Counted from the stretch's first letter, positions 19,601 to 25,497 are shown. The stretch: DNA of 35,429 bases from Paracoccus haematequi (GCA_945881965.1 CAMCVS010000020.1:1-35429); one strand, 5' to 3'. The notes: generated from the letters alone by a model not told the origin. A program made the numbers and translations.

Positions 19601-19833
19601 GCACCGATCTGGATCGTCCCAAGATGGGGGCTTGCATCACTGCCGTTGATTGTCGTGTTTTCGCGTCCCAATTCGGACCGGATCGTAAGTCCGGAGATGT
19701 TCTGGATCAGGATGGTTTCATCATAGGTGCCGGCCTGAACGATGATCGTGTCACCGTTGCTTGCAGCGGCTAACGCCGCAGAGATGGTTTGAAAATTTCC
19801 AGTCGCGCCGACGATATGTTCAACAGGTGCCAT
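6712..19833 (-). CDS. Giant secreted multi-domain RTX/beta-helix protein (adhesin-like), 4373 residues
   Basis: ATG at 19833 is preceded by GGGGGA; the TTG at 19869 lacks a site and adds only 12 residues. The protein has no signal peptide and starts directly with a beta-helix. Order, by rough residue: eight right-handed beta-helix modules (about 10-3480), each opening with a pectate-lyase-like motif such as MSIQAAIDAASDGDTI and interleaved with RTX nonapeptides; an RTX block (~3490-3690); two cadherin-like repeats (~3725-3955, TLTVDENSAAGTVV and VTDSQGRVALQSATINVSDV); one more cadherin-like domain (~3970-4060, FEVSDGSN); a second RTX block (~4065-4180, GGAGNDTVVGGTGADTL); and a serralysin-type C-terminal export module ending VFIF. 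Such proteins are exported by type I secretion and fold on calcium outside the cell, acting in adhesion, biofilm or polysaccharide binding. Enzymatic activity on polysaccharide cannot be excluded, but no catalytic residues are assignable. No exporter is nearby. Confidence 0.9.
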   Translation of the reverse strand: MAPVEHIVGATGNFQTISAALAAASNGDTIIVQAGTYDETILIQNISGLTIRSELGRENTTINGSDASPHLGTIQIGANANDLRIEGFTINGINGNGAVEKGAIYISAANDGLQVVDNEIVARGDSGFTQQFGLSFTNATIDGNIFSGKTFVGENPQSSATNTFSGQFDSGNDYPRQLVVIGNGGGTLAGAANAITFVNNQLTGTAGGISAQTGQPFGNSLATIDASNSTISGNTFSGVTGANTQPLRVRRDGTDIENNTFDLSDGGNFAFPNSVFRQNNSTGTDSGNLFIAADGSAVFPGTTGAESVTGTAMNDVFFATAGDDTLDGADGSDLLDLTAAGSSGAAVDLATGFVFGATTGIDYVTGIENVRGSAGRDLLNGNAQANTFVASGGADVIDGRGGVDTFDASAATAAMTVNMFTNSVTGAFTATVTNIEVVKTGGFADTIVTSGTADSTVMSGAGDDVVTVTAGRNVVVDAGEGLDRIVLNGAQDAFDITWDGTTATVTRKMGGEVVTLTAAGELVFDDGATETSVYLVKAGAAEFATIQSAVAVAGDGDTILVAAGTYVEQVVVDGINDLSIIATGDVTVKAPADVVQTVTLDTYAINSIITVTNAENVTLTGLTVDGDARAPTIDAPEDDFVGIAYRNASGGLTDVNITAIRDPYETGTTAEGNPVVSGLQRGVGLYVINDTQAAFFMHGGSITDFQKNATVIAGADLDIDGVTITGGGAQTIIAQNGFQVENSTGTITNSTISGIGYAGPDYYSGAMFLYGNTNLDVTNNTIIGTNGADAASKVVGIWVLDFGTPNSGGTITGNTISHVDAGIDVSGGLFPNSILIVDNIITDLDETDPYAAGVSFYPDTANVPHHVEGSDLGDYLEGGSAADMLTGLGGDDSLIGGDGADQLSGGEGDDQFSISDLGHHAGDVIDGGDGIDTVVFTGVDTLVLEASVTNVEVVSATSEAGAGIDASAVGNALAINGDVGNDNLTGTAFGDTIDGGEGDDALTGGAGNDLLVGGNGGDTAIMSEVLTIASFTVIADVDAATAGDQAGWSVVAGTEGTDMVSGVEAVQGGDSDGAGGVSGRFLLVGSGGFASIQAAVDAANDGDTIIVAEGSYAGQIIIDKDITLTGAGDATVLTGGAGLLDAGNFQGNRAAIIMVTGGANATIQNIQIDGEGRGSDIDVAGAEFHGIAFINAGGTVDDVTVTRIRSGLDGNGNVSGAQLGRAIFSNNADGFARSLTVSNSTITDFQKTGIDLRGTNLTVTVTGNDITGNGATPTTAQNGITIFGPSGSVTGNTVSEVGYIKTPDNSAASSSGILSFNSADVTISGNTLTGPINPVILSGVLSAAGVSSSNDLNEAVITGNTISGFTFGILSAGDGTAPDQTSNTFTNNTFNLSISTPDNPISVIGTDGADDLGGSTGADTLEGGAGADVLRGRGGDDVLLADTDDTLIDGGDNFDTVVFAAGTAVEDVLAMQAVFAATEVIRIGEPGESATFVVFAGMSIQSAIDAAGLGDQIILSAGNHVLPAQLSVNKSVTITGAGEAMTTLQTAATAWGLLVTADDVRIADLSVNAAAATTYGIKVEGDNSNDAASVTTGFNLENVTITGAGRSELDLNRVEGSTFTNITLDGNNTAGVGIGVTASSNLTFTDITTLGNQWGGIGLFPNTNVAAWTDGMDNITFTGELNLGEANGLYVQETGGVPATDIDLSGVTGATEAWLVKNPDHRSNGAEFTFVFTSEADAVAFALGLNTPAPGVTNTASTVSGPADLVLETTAHGARFVVENGMSIQAAINAASPGDTIVVAPGTYTENLTIAKSVTIIGPNEGLGGTDGARGPEAVIDGTVTVSALDAVMLDGLKFLNDTPTAGRSTQVVTLFFTTEGHTITNSVFESTVIGGANGINDLAIYTTALTSGSLTITDNYIHGGPSFSPGDQFTTAAWGRGIWSNVNGADLTITGNTIENARTAINQEGFSDATTDISGNTFLNSGSGISIGNPASGTFTGIANNDFDNVGTDFNLQNLTGNIVFDLAATGNAATGTGMTEAMVFLAGAGNDMVTGTAGADGLVGNGGADTLDGGAGTDALYGGAGNDLLFVDTTDVVIDGGADSDTAVFATGTALADVLANAAAMTGIEVIRIGETGTTTFVVLNGMSIQAAIDAASDGDTILVAPGNYTTSANYNPANNTNSGYNALGLLVNKSVTIAGIDATGAMITDADDVAATVTAAVESNWGTSFFVTAPDVTITGLTFIGAAPGDEANKVFEIVEDNFTLTHSVVGSVTGDVGSTIYINDDIATADPGFVSDIQSFTIANNILRGDFVLTNGAGFGHATTSLLLTNNAFVRNSGSTDAYNWGVIITGRDDAIVWRAQSVGPLVATGNSFALDYTTDRVLFVRDDDPARLPTAQFVMDFIADNAITTYAYAVDDAGVPSQVETSTTNAFVLALTAGNGSSWANPGDTLIVQTDGSPATEMLVTDDLSIDLRSSGLTLELGTGVADLTLLGAEDADVTGNADANTITGNDGANSLQGAGGADNLSGGAGMDSLDGGEGADTLDGGAGADQIMGGDGDDLMQVDTADTQIDGGAGADTAIFAAGTELAEVQAMQSIFAGTEIIRIGEPGSGATFVVFAGMSIQTAIDAAGMGDTIIIGSGTFAETVTITKQLALIGTGDMTVITGGVDIAAGGTDSDNRVVLQDVKVTNASGDAIDIGAHDFLTLSGILVEGLTGFSSAIDINFVGAAEDIRITGSTFSLAGGQIGLRVSDQAEVTNLHVADSTFTGGQYGFYFANDTAGSGDTVTGTFSGLTFTGQTNLSGDGFRGFGIYAEKLSDAALSDITVIATGAGSNQTIRGISLNLKNGAFADISLTDIALSGFDQAQTLAAFNPLLSVGVKPGASLDGLVLDGITGAKGAGFTGNGQIVVDIFHEAFPAQIADVTLTNSTLTGLVKVQTSDYTAITGNTITGDLQLVLVDQPAAPGNDLSSNAVSGSISFSDGRDTTLPEGADDLALFNGTAIGGANNNQTGTGNDGDNVITGNDGNNLLSGGLGADTLTGGAGADTLDGGDGADDLEGGMGDDQIIADASDTVEGGDGTDTMVLAMGTMAGEILAAAGQFTGLEIIRTGEETGPETFVVLDGMSIQTAINAAKAGDTIIIGAGDFTGNLTVDKSLNILGANAGIAGDDARGAESTLTGNITIAADGITIDGLHFDGGASAIRGQSGALAYDDLTIRNNLIENTTDSAIRLGLGSGGGLGSENWVITDNKISAITGNALTGMVLFNVTGLTLTGNVIDHDLATSTGRRGINLDGVRDATVTANTVDMGLTGPVDSTASTASPWAIQISMSDQSVENLDLSSNAVSGAFRGIVGLSQRDMTGVTVAFNTLADVVEGIVFNAGSTPPVAPGVTMGVSVTNNLVTAVTHAILVRDLHGGHPNGPVSFADLDVTGNFVLAGNVQIGRAETFMAPGATGPGNGLLDVTGTGQIDGTAVADVVQVEGSGAISFSGGLGADTFVPGAGGGSFDGGDGIDTLDLSKLAAGATVDLAAGTAGNLTLSGVEHVVGTGFADVLTGDALANVLEGGAGDDTLSGGMGDDTLDGGADHDTADYSATTGPVFVNLVLGVAFGAEIGNDQLIRIEAATGGAGNDVLVAGAIGAALDGGAGHDNLTGGSGNDTLTGGAGNDTLSGGTGTDTAIFDGDLNLYDIIRTGGTYTLTRAGTVDSVTGVEIFSFNGTLFDVTGNADLIVGSDPAILGIAEAAPDEDNDPATLTVDENSAAGTVVAVITTSDVNIAIGDSLDFALLDSLGDPMTAPLEIVKTGDATAEIRLAGNLDFETTQSSFAVQVQVTDSQGRVALQSATINVSDVNEAPTDILFGDVTAGLPDDTDGAIVTTVAVTDPDTGDMDFTFATDNGKFEVVEFPGGSGTFVLKLKDGETVASEEASALTIAVTATDAGGLSVTRDVTFAVTNSNLPPGGGLGLAVWTPGPIQAGTRRAVLTPEPVVVDPEGDTLTYTLQSLSGGRFFLGANAVAIGQSLTEAELQALTYLAPPQAGDHTASFEVSDGSNTVALNVALTVTPGINESLSGTANDDVLDGAAGNDVIRGLAGDDMIFGGAGNDTVVGGTGADTLNGGGGRDTLDYRTVSVAMRIDLEAGTGHGGDAEGDVITGFEDVTGGSGNDTLIGDANDNILTGGRGADVMEGRAGNDNYRVDDVNDVVIEIADGGIDRVQSSVSYSLNSPEAEFVEELILTGSAAINATGSTQSNVLRGNSAANILNGGLGNDTMTGAAGADTFIFDTTPGVGNIDQITDFAVGVDQIGLDGAVFAGLTAGPLDAAAFAANAGGLAMEAQHRVIYNTNTGALWYDADGADAGAAVQIAVLTNLAALTQDDVFIF
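9370..19833 (-). repeat. Eight tandem beta-helix modules inside the giant protein gene
   Basis: The module-opening motif (F.x.QxAIxAAxxGDTI-like) is encoded near 19800-19740, 18210-18130, 16600-16500, 15360-15270, 14515-14430, 13430-13340, 11990-11900 and 10490-10400. Spacing varies from about 0.8 to 1.6 kb because the helix length and the RTX insert differ. Modules 4 and 6-8 are preceded by a recognisably repeated RTX-to-helix linker (DGG, then VFAxGTxxxxVxAx, then xEVIRIGExG and TFVVxxGMSIQ), with module 8's copy diverged (EIIRTGEETG); module 5 has only the TFVVxxGMSIQ-like end (RFVVENGMSIQ). DNA-level similarity is visible, for example GGATCGACATGCC in four of the modules. The array appears to have grown by duplication and then diverged. 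Confidence 0.8.
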
Positions 19834-20481
19834 GATGTATCCCCCAAATACTCTAGTTGCAATTGTCAACGAAATACCATTCGCTCAGACTTTGACGTCG
19901 AGCGAGAATCAGTACTCCCGGGAGGAGTGTAGCATTCAAGATTATTTTAGAAAGTATTAATGAAATGATTCGCATCCCAGAGAGTAAGAGATTTCTGTGT
20001 CGGACAAGTCGGGCATCCCGCAAATTTTTGGCCATTCAAATCTTGTGAAATAACCCTGTATATAGATACAAAAGGGGATTTTTGTCGAAACCTTGTGTAT
20101 CTGTGGATAAGTTTAGGTTGCGAGACTCTGCTTCGTTCTGAGGCGGCTTGGCGCACCCAAAGCAATTCCACGGCGGTTTCGGACATGTTACGGGGGGGCG
20201 TTTCACCAATTCCCTTGGCAGAGCGCTTGCTGGAATGAGTCCAACGTCTGTCGGGTGTCCAGCTTTAGCCCCTGATCGAAGCAACGCAGCAACCATTCAA
20301 CCTGTCAGATGGCACCGCAGGCCGCGGGAGACGACAGGGGCGTTCGGTTCGGTTTTCCCATGCTTTGGCGAACCGGTCAGCTACGAAAACGGACATGTTC
20401 GGAGCCACGATCAACACGAATGGCAGGGGTGTATGCCTAGGCCCGACGGCCTTGAGCCGCCCGACAGCATGCAATTCAGGG
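19834..20481. other. Intergenic upstream region of the adhesin gene; no intact gene
   Basis: AT-rich from about 19870 to 20110, as expected for a promoter region; no convincing -35/-10 pair could be fixed. A perfect 10-bp palindrome, CTCCCGGGAG, lies at 19915-19924, about 80 bp upstream of the adhesin ATG, and may be an operator. From ~20150 to 20480 all six frames are short. A minus-strand phrase IRVDRGSEH near 20400-20425 faintly resembles the RVDNGSEF motif of IS3-type transposases, but stops surround it, so it is at most a relic. Confidence 0.35.
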
Positions 20482-20593
20482 ATAAGCGTCCGATCTAACG
20501 CTGTTCGGTCTGCGGCCAAAGCAGCAGATTATCGACCCTTGTGATCTTGTCGTCTGGGACGTTCGCGAGGATGTTGGCGCGCCACGCGTCGGG
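20482..20593 (-). mobile_element. IS66-family transposase C-terminal tail and putative terminal repeat
   Basis: The minus strand reads PDAWRANILANVPDDKITRV then DNLLLWP and stops at the TAG at 20495-20497. This matches, from family memory, the C-terminus of IS66 TnpC proteins (WL..VL.RI.DHKI.R.DELLPW). Immediately after the stop the plus strand shows ATAAGCGTCCGATC at 20482-20495, close to the IS66-family terminal repeat beginning GTAAGCG. Everything upstream of the last ~32 codons is missing; the frame switches directly into an adhesin-like relic at 20594. Confidence 0.55.
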
Positions 20594-20638
20594 AACGATG
20601 ATCGTGTTACCATTGCTGGCAGCGGCTAGCGCCGCAGG
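20594..20638 (-). pseudogene. Relic of a second copy of the adhesin N-terminal beta-helix
   Basis: Bases 20594-20638 match bases 19738-19781 of the adhesin gene with only a few substitutions over about 44 positions. The minus-strand translation is AALAAASNGNTIIV against AALAAASNGDTIIVQ in the adhesin. An in-frame TGA stands just upstream and an IS66 tail directly downstream. It is the last trace of a paralogous gene or of a duplicated adhesin 5' end. Confidence 0.6.
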
Positions 20639-20999
20639 CCCGGATCAGCGTTTTGACTCAGCGTTTCGACGATGGCGGCGCCAGCACTGCCTGCGCAATC
20701 GACGCCTCGGGCGCAGTCGTCTGGACGCAGGTCGACGACTTCCTGTCATCCGTCCACAGCCGCATTGGTCGCCACACCGCACCACCACCATAGTGCCGAC
20801 TATCAATGGTGCAGAACACCCGCGACCGTTCCCCGAAGAAAGACGGAGAGACCCAACGCTGAAGTCTGAACAAGTGCAAAGCGATCTTCGCCATTCGTTC
20901 GTGAAAAATCTGCATCACCCACGATCAGGCGACCACGCGGAGTTCGTCGATTGCGCGCCTGTTCAGCTTGACCCAGCGCACATTCGCCCTTCGCGCCGA
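20639..20999. other. Degenerate intergenic stretch before the RND permease stop
   Basis: No intact gene. A minus-strand frame with stops contains protein-like text such as VKLNRRAIDELRV and WVMQIFHERMAKIALHLFRL near 20990-20840, and a plus-strand frame reads FDDGGASTACAIDASGAVVW near 20665-20725. Neither has a start signal or a family I recognise. Probably decayed coding DNA. Confidence 0.3.
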
Positions 21000-23900
21000 T
21001 CACTCCGCCGCAATCGGGCGCTGCAAGCCCTGTTCCAGACGGTCAATCCGGCGCGACAGGGCGGCGCGGGCGGTTTCGGCCTCTGCGAGTTGTCGCGCCA
21101 GTTCTTCGGGTGCGGGGGCGTCGGGGTCTTCGTCCTTTTCGCCAAGCGAGCCGCGCAGCAGCCAGCCGATCAGGCGGCTGAGGTCGTCCATGATCAGGTA
21201 GAACGCGGGCACCACGATCAGCGACAGCACCGTGGACACGATGATGCCCCCGATCACTGCCGTGGCCATCGGTGCGCGGAAGGCCCCGCCCTCGCCCACG
21301 CCCAGAGCAGAGGGCAACATGCCCGCCGACATCGCAATCGACGTCATCACGATGGGTTGGGCGCGCTTGTGTCCGGCCTCGATCACAGCCTTGAACCGAT
21401 CCATGCCGCGCGCCTGCATCTCGATGGCGAAGTCGATCAGCAGGATCGCGTTCTTGGTCACGATCCCCATCAGCATCAGCATCCCGATCAGCACCGGCAT
21501 CGACAGCGCCGAATTGGTCAGGATCAGCGCGGCGGCGACCCCGCCAATGGCAAGCGGCAGCGACAGCAGGATGGTAAAGGGCTGAATCACCGAGCCGAAC
21601 AGCAAGATCAGCACTGTCAGCACCAAGAGCAGGCCCATGACCATCGCATCGACGAAGCTGCCCATCAATTCGGCCTGCACCTCGGCATCGCCGGCTTCGG
21701 CGATCCGCACGGATGGCGGCAGATCGACCGTGGCAACGATTTCCTTGAAGCGGGCGGTGGCGGTGCCAAGCGCGACACCCACGGGCAGGTTGGCCCCGAT
21801 GGTGGCACGGCGTTCGCGGTTCAGGCGGTCCACCATGGACGGACCTTCGGCAATGGCGATATCCGCAACCGAGGACAGCGGCACCGAGGCCCCCGTGGCC
21901 GTCATCACGCGCAATGCCGCAATCCGCGAAGTATCGGCGCGTGCCGCATCGTTCAGCCGCACGCGGACGGGCACCAGCCGGTTGTCAATCGACAGCTTGG
22001 CAAGCTGCTGATCCACGTCCCCGATGGTGGCAACCCGCAGCACGGCGGCGATTTGCGACGTGGTGATGCCCAGACGCGCCGCTTCGGCCAGACGCGGCGT
22101 GACCTGCAACTCGGGGCGCGGCAACGCGCCTTCGGACGCGACGTTGGCCAAGAGCGGCTCACCGGCGAGCGCCTCTTCCAGACGACGCACGGCCTCGTTC
22201 AGGTCGGCCTCGCTTTCGGACAGGATCGAGAACGAGATATCGCGTTCGCCCCGGTCGTTCAGCTTGAAGGTGCGGACATCCGGGACGGATTGCAGACGGC
22301 GGAAAATCTCGGCTTCGATGACGTTCTGCGGGTTGGTGCGCGCCGTGGTTTCCACCTTGGGCAGCTTTTCGCCCAGCCAGGGGATATCGCTGGCAATCGT
22401 GGACAGCTTATACAGCAGCCGGTGATCCAGCTTTTCCAGCACCACGGTCAGCGAGGCCAGACGCACGTCCAGATCGCCCGTGGGGGACGCACCACCCAGC
22501 ACAAAGACCGACTCGATGCCCTCGATATCCTCGATGGCCTTGGCCATGGCCTGTGTGGTGCGGTCGGTTTCGGCGAGTGTCGAACCGGGCGGCAGTTCGA
22601 CGCTGACAGAGATGCGGCTGACATCTTCGGGCGGCATGAACGCGCCAGGCACCTGCAACATGTAATAGACCGACACGATCAAGACGCCAATTGCACCCAG
22701 CATGGTCAGATAACGCGCCGGAATGAACAGCAGCCGTGACGACGTGGTGGTGCGCACCAGACGCAGGTAGTTGCGCATGAACATGCCGTCGGGGTGGCTG
22801 TCGTCATGGCCGACCGCGTCTGACGACCGCATCAGATAGGCGGCCATCATCGGCGTGATCAATCGCGCCACCAGCAGCGAAAACAGAACCGATATCGCAA
22901 CGGTCAGGCCGAACTGTTCGAAATACTGGCCGGGGATTCCAGGCATGAAACTGACCGGGACGAACACCGCGACGATGGTGAACGTGGTGGCAATCACCGC
23001 GAGGCCGATTTCGTCGGCGGCCTCGATTGCGGCGCGATAGGGCGATTTGCCCATCCTGATGTGGCGGGCGATGTTTTCGATTTCCACAATCGCATCATCG
23101 ACAAGGATCCCCGTGGCCAGAGTCAGCGCCAGAAAGCTGACAAGGTTCAAAGAGAACCCCATCATGTCCATCACCCAAAAGGTGGGGATCGCCGACAGCG
23201 GCAGGGCGACAGCCGAAATCAACGTCGCGCGCCAGTTCCGCAGGAAGGCAAACACCACCAGAACGGCCAGCAGCGCGCCTTCAAGCAAGGTGTGCAGCGC
23301 GGCTTCATAGTTGCCATAGGTGTAGAACACCGTGTCATCGACCTTGGTGATGGCCACGGTCGGATGCTTGTCGCGCAGCCCGTCCAATGTGGTGTTGACG
23401 ATTTCGGCCACGGTGACTTCGGACGAGCCCTTGGCGCGGAACACCGAGAACGTCACGACCTGCGCGCCGTTATAGCGCGAAAAGCTGCGCAGTTCTTCGT
23501 AGGTGTCCTTGATCTCGCCCAATTCGTCCAGGCGGACGAAACGTCCACCGGGCACGGCGATCATGGTCTGGCGCAATTGCGCGACGGTGTCGGCATTGCC
23601 CAGGGTGCGGATTGCCTGTTCGCCCGCCCCCAATTCGCTGCGCCCGCCGCCCAGATCGGTGTTGGTGGCGCGCAATTGGGTCGACACGGCCTGCGCGGTC
23701 ACGCCCCAACTGTCGATCTTGATCGGGTCCAGTTCGATACGGATTTCACGGTCGGCCCCGCCGTAGCGGTCGATGCGCCCCACGCCGGGTTTGCCCTGCA
23801 AGGCGCGCTTGATGGTGTCATCGACAAACCAGCTCACCTCTTCGATGGTCAGGTCGGGCGCAGAGACGGCGAAGGTCAGGATCGCCTGCCCTTCGACGTC

Positions 23901-24293
23901 CACACGGGTCACGATGGGCGCGTCGATATCACCGGGCAGATCGCCCCGGATCTGGTCAATGGCGTCCTTGGTGTCCTGCACCGCCTTTTCGGTGGGCACG
24001 TCCATGATGAATTCCGCCACCGTGGTGGACACGCCATCCGTCACGGTCGAAATCACCCGTTTGACCCCGGTGATCCCGGCCAGCGCGTCTTCGATTTCCT
24101 TGGTGACCTGGGTTTCCATCTCGGCGGGTGCGGCGCCCGATTGCGCCACCCGCACCGCGACCAGCGGCACGTCGATATTCGGGAACCGCGTGATCGGCAG
24201 CGCGTAGAACGAGTTTATCCCCAGGATCATCAGCAGCACAAAGGCCAGCAGCGGGGCGACGGGGTTGCGGATCGACCAGGCGGAAAAGTTCAT
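21000..24293 (-). CDS. RND efflux pump permease (AcrB/HAE1-type)
   Basis: 1097 residues from ATG at 24293, which has GAGGAA upstream; the frame extends to 24374 inside the adaptor gene and is not used. It is an inner-membrane proton-driven transporter that forms a trimer with the adaptor and an outer-membrane channel to expel drugs or other small compounds. Evidence: TM1 in MNFSAWSIRNPVAPLLAFVL; the TM4 proton-relay pair Asp399-Asp400 in ILVDDAIVEIEN; Lys947 in MGIVTKNAILLIDF (TM10); two internally repeated halves with periplasmic loops; a final helical tail rich in E, A and R. Length fits the HAE1 group (~1030-1050) plus a charged C-terminal extension. The gene lies 10 bp after the adaptor. 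No outer-membrane channel gene is in the window. Substrate is unknown. Confidence 0.93.
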   Translation of the reverse strand: MNFSAWSIRNPVAPLLAFVLLMILGINSFYALPITRFPNIDVPLVAVRVAQSGAAPAEMETQVTKEIEDALAGITGVKRVISTVTDGVSTTVAEFIMDVPTEKAVQDTKDAIDQIRGDLPGDIDAPIVTRVDVEGQAILTFAVSAPDLTIEEVSWFVDDTIKRALQGKPGVGRIDRYGGADREIRIELDPIKIDSWGVTAQAVSTQLRATNTDLGGGRSELGAGEQAIRTLGNADTVAQLRQTMIAVPGGRFVRLDELGEIKDTYEELRSFSRYNGAQVVTFSVFRAKGSSEVTVAEIVNTTLDGLRDKHPTVAITKVDDTVFYTYGNYEAALHTLLEGALLAVLVVFAFLRNWRATLISAVALPLSAIPTFWVMDMMGFSLNLVSFLALTLATGILVDDAIVEIENIARHIRMGKSPYRAAIEAADEIGLAVIATTFTIVAVFVPVSFMPGIPGQYFEQFGLTVAISVLFSLLVARLITPMMAAYLMRSSDAVGHDDSHPDGMFMRNYLRLVRTTTSSRLLFIPARYLTMLGAIGVLIVSVYYMLQVPGAFMPPEDVSRISVSVELPPGSTLAETDRTTQAMAKAIEDIEGIESVFVLGGASPTGDLDVRLASLTVVLEKLDHRLLYKLSTIASDIPWLGEKLPKVETTARTNPQNVIEAEIFRRLQSVPDVRTFKLNDRGERDISFSILSESEADLNEAVRRLEEALAGEPLLANVASEGALPRPELQVTPRLAEAARLGITTSQIAAVLRVATIGDVDQQLAKLSIDNRLVPVRVRLNDAARADTSRIAALRVMTATGASVPLSSVADIAIAEGPSMVDRLNRERRATIGANLPVGVALGTATARFKEIVATVDLPPSVRIAEAGDAEVQAELMGSFVDAMVMGLLLVLTVLILLFGSVIQPFTILLSLPLAIGGVAAALILTNSALSMPVLIGMLMLMGIVTKNAILLIDFAIEMQARGMDRFKAVIEAGHKRAQPIVMTSIAMSAGMLPSALGVGEGGAFRAPMATAVIGGIIVSTVLSLIVVPAFYLIMDDLSRLIGWLLRGSLGEKDEDPDAPAPEELARQLAEAETARAALSRRIDRLEQGLQRPIAAE

Positions 24294-24303
24294 GGCGTGT
24301 TCC

Positions 24304-25497
24304 TCAGTTGGTTTCTGCCGCGACCGGCTGGATGCGGTCGCCGGGACGCACGAACGCGCCCGCCTTGGTGACAACGGTATCGCCTGCGGCGAGGCCCGAC
24401 AGGATTTCGACCTGACCGCTGTCGCGGATGCCGGTCTGCACGACGACCCGTTCCGCGATTCCGTCCGTGACGCGCATCACCGTTGCGCCATCGGCCCCGG
24501 CGCTGACGGCGGTGACAGGCACAGCCAGCGTATCGCGGCGGGCAAGGATGATTTCGGCATCGGCATACATGCCCGCGCGCATCGAGGACGGATCGTCAAG
24601 CGCGATGCGGGCATGGCCCAGCCGGGTCGCCACGTCGATGCTGGGTTCCACCAGCCGGACCTTGCCGGTCAGCGGCGCGGCCAGACCGACACCTGCGATC
24701 TGCGCCACCTGTCCTGCGGCCAGCCGCACCAGATCACGCTCGGCAATCTCGGCGCGCAGTTCCAGCGCCCCGTCGCGCACCAATGTGAACATCGGCTTGC
24801 CCGCCGCCGACGCGATGGACCCGATTTCTGCATTGCGCGACAGGATTTCGCCGGTGGCGGGCGCGATGACCTCGGTCCGGGTCAGGCTAAGCTCGACATT
24901 GGCCAATTGCGCCTCGACGTTGGTTTGCTGGGCGCGCGCGGCCTCCAGCGATTGCTGTGCGACGGTGACCCTCGCGGTGGCCGACACGGCGGCGGCGCGC
25001 ACCTGATCCGTCGCGGCCTGACTGACGTTGCCCTGACCCAGCAACAGCTTGCTGCGCGCGGCGACACGGTTCGCCTCTTCGGCAGAGGCCTGCGCCTCGA
25101 CGACCTGCGCTTCGGCCTGTGCGATGGTGGCGCGCGCCGAGGCCACAGAGGCCAGCAACTGACTGCGCATCAATTCCAGCGTGGTCTTGGACAGCCGCGC
25201 CAACACCTGACCTTCGGTGACGCGATCCCCGATATCGACCATCAAGGCCTCGATGGGTTGCCCTTCGATCAGGGGGGCCACCTGCACCAGTTGCACCGCC
25301 TGCACCAGCCCACCCGCATAAACGCGGTCCGTCATCGTGATCATTTTCACCTTGGACACGGTGATCGCCGGAAGCGATGGTGCGGCCACCACCGCCGGTT
25401 CGGGCGCGCCCGCCGCCAAGGCCGGGATGCTGATCGCAGGGGATGCCGCGCAGAAGATCGCCAGCAGCACTGCCTTGTGGGAAAGGGTCGATATCAC
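24304..25497 (-). CDS. RND periplasmic adaptor (membrane fusion protein)
   Basis: 397 residues from a GTG at 25497 with AGAGG upstream. The start codon overlaps the tetR stop (GTGA, 25494-25497), indicating translational coupling. N-terminal signal peptide (HKAVLLAIFCAASPAISIPA, then ALAAG). The first lipoyl half-motif is in VAPLIEGQPIEALMVDIGDR; a long alpha-hairpin (~105-205) is full of A, Q and E heptads (ATIAQAEAQVVEAQASAEEA); the second lipoyl half is IAPATGEILSRNAEIGSIAS; a beta-barrel and membrane-proximal domain follow, ending in SGLAAGDTVVTKAGAFVRPG. It bridges the inner-membrane RND pump to an outer-membrane channel. It is not a type I secretion HlyD: no ABC transporter is adjacent and an RND permease follows directly. 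Confidence 0.92.
   Translation of the reverse strand: MISTLSHKAVLLAIFCAASPAISIPALAAGAPEPAVVAAPSLPAITVSKVKMITMTDRVYAGGLVQAVQLVQVAPLIEGQPIEALMVDIGDRVTEGQVLARLSKTTLELMRSQLLASVASARATIAQAEAQVVEAQASAEEANRVAARSKLLLGQGNVSQAATDQVRAAAVSATARVTVAQQSLEAARAQQTNVEAQLANVELSLTRTEVIAPATGEILSRNAEIGSIASAAGKPMFTLVRDGALELRAEIAERDLVRLAAGQVAQIAGVGLAAPLTGKVRLVEPSIDVATRLGHARIALDDPSSMRAGMYADAEIILARRDTLAVPVTAVSAGADGATVMRVTDGIAERVVVQTGIRDSGQVEILSGLAAGDTVVTKAGAFVRPGDRIQPVAAETN

Noticed and set aside
6712-19833. CRISPR-like or satellite repeats in the adhesin region
   Set aside because: The repeats are in-frame coding units (RTX nonapeptides and beta-helix modules) with variable spacing, not uniform repeat-spacer units.
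20541-22739. 732-codon plus-strand frame opposite the RND permease
   Set aside because: Composition dominated by H, R, Q and G is typical of antisense reading of a high-GC membrane protein gene; the minus-strand RND gene has complete motifs.
23061-24371. 436-codon plus-strand frame opposite the RND permease N-terminus
   Set aside because: Antisense shadow with no family signal; the start and stop do not fit any operon structure.
24304-25497. Adaptor as HlyD of a type I secretion system for the RTX proteins
   Set aside because: It is coupled to an RND permease and TetR gene, has AcrA-like architecture, and no ABC exporter gene is present.
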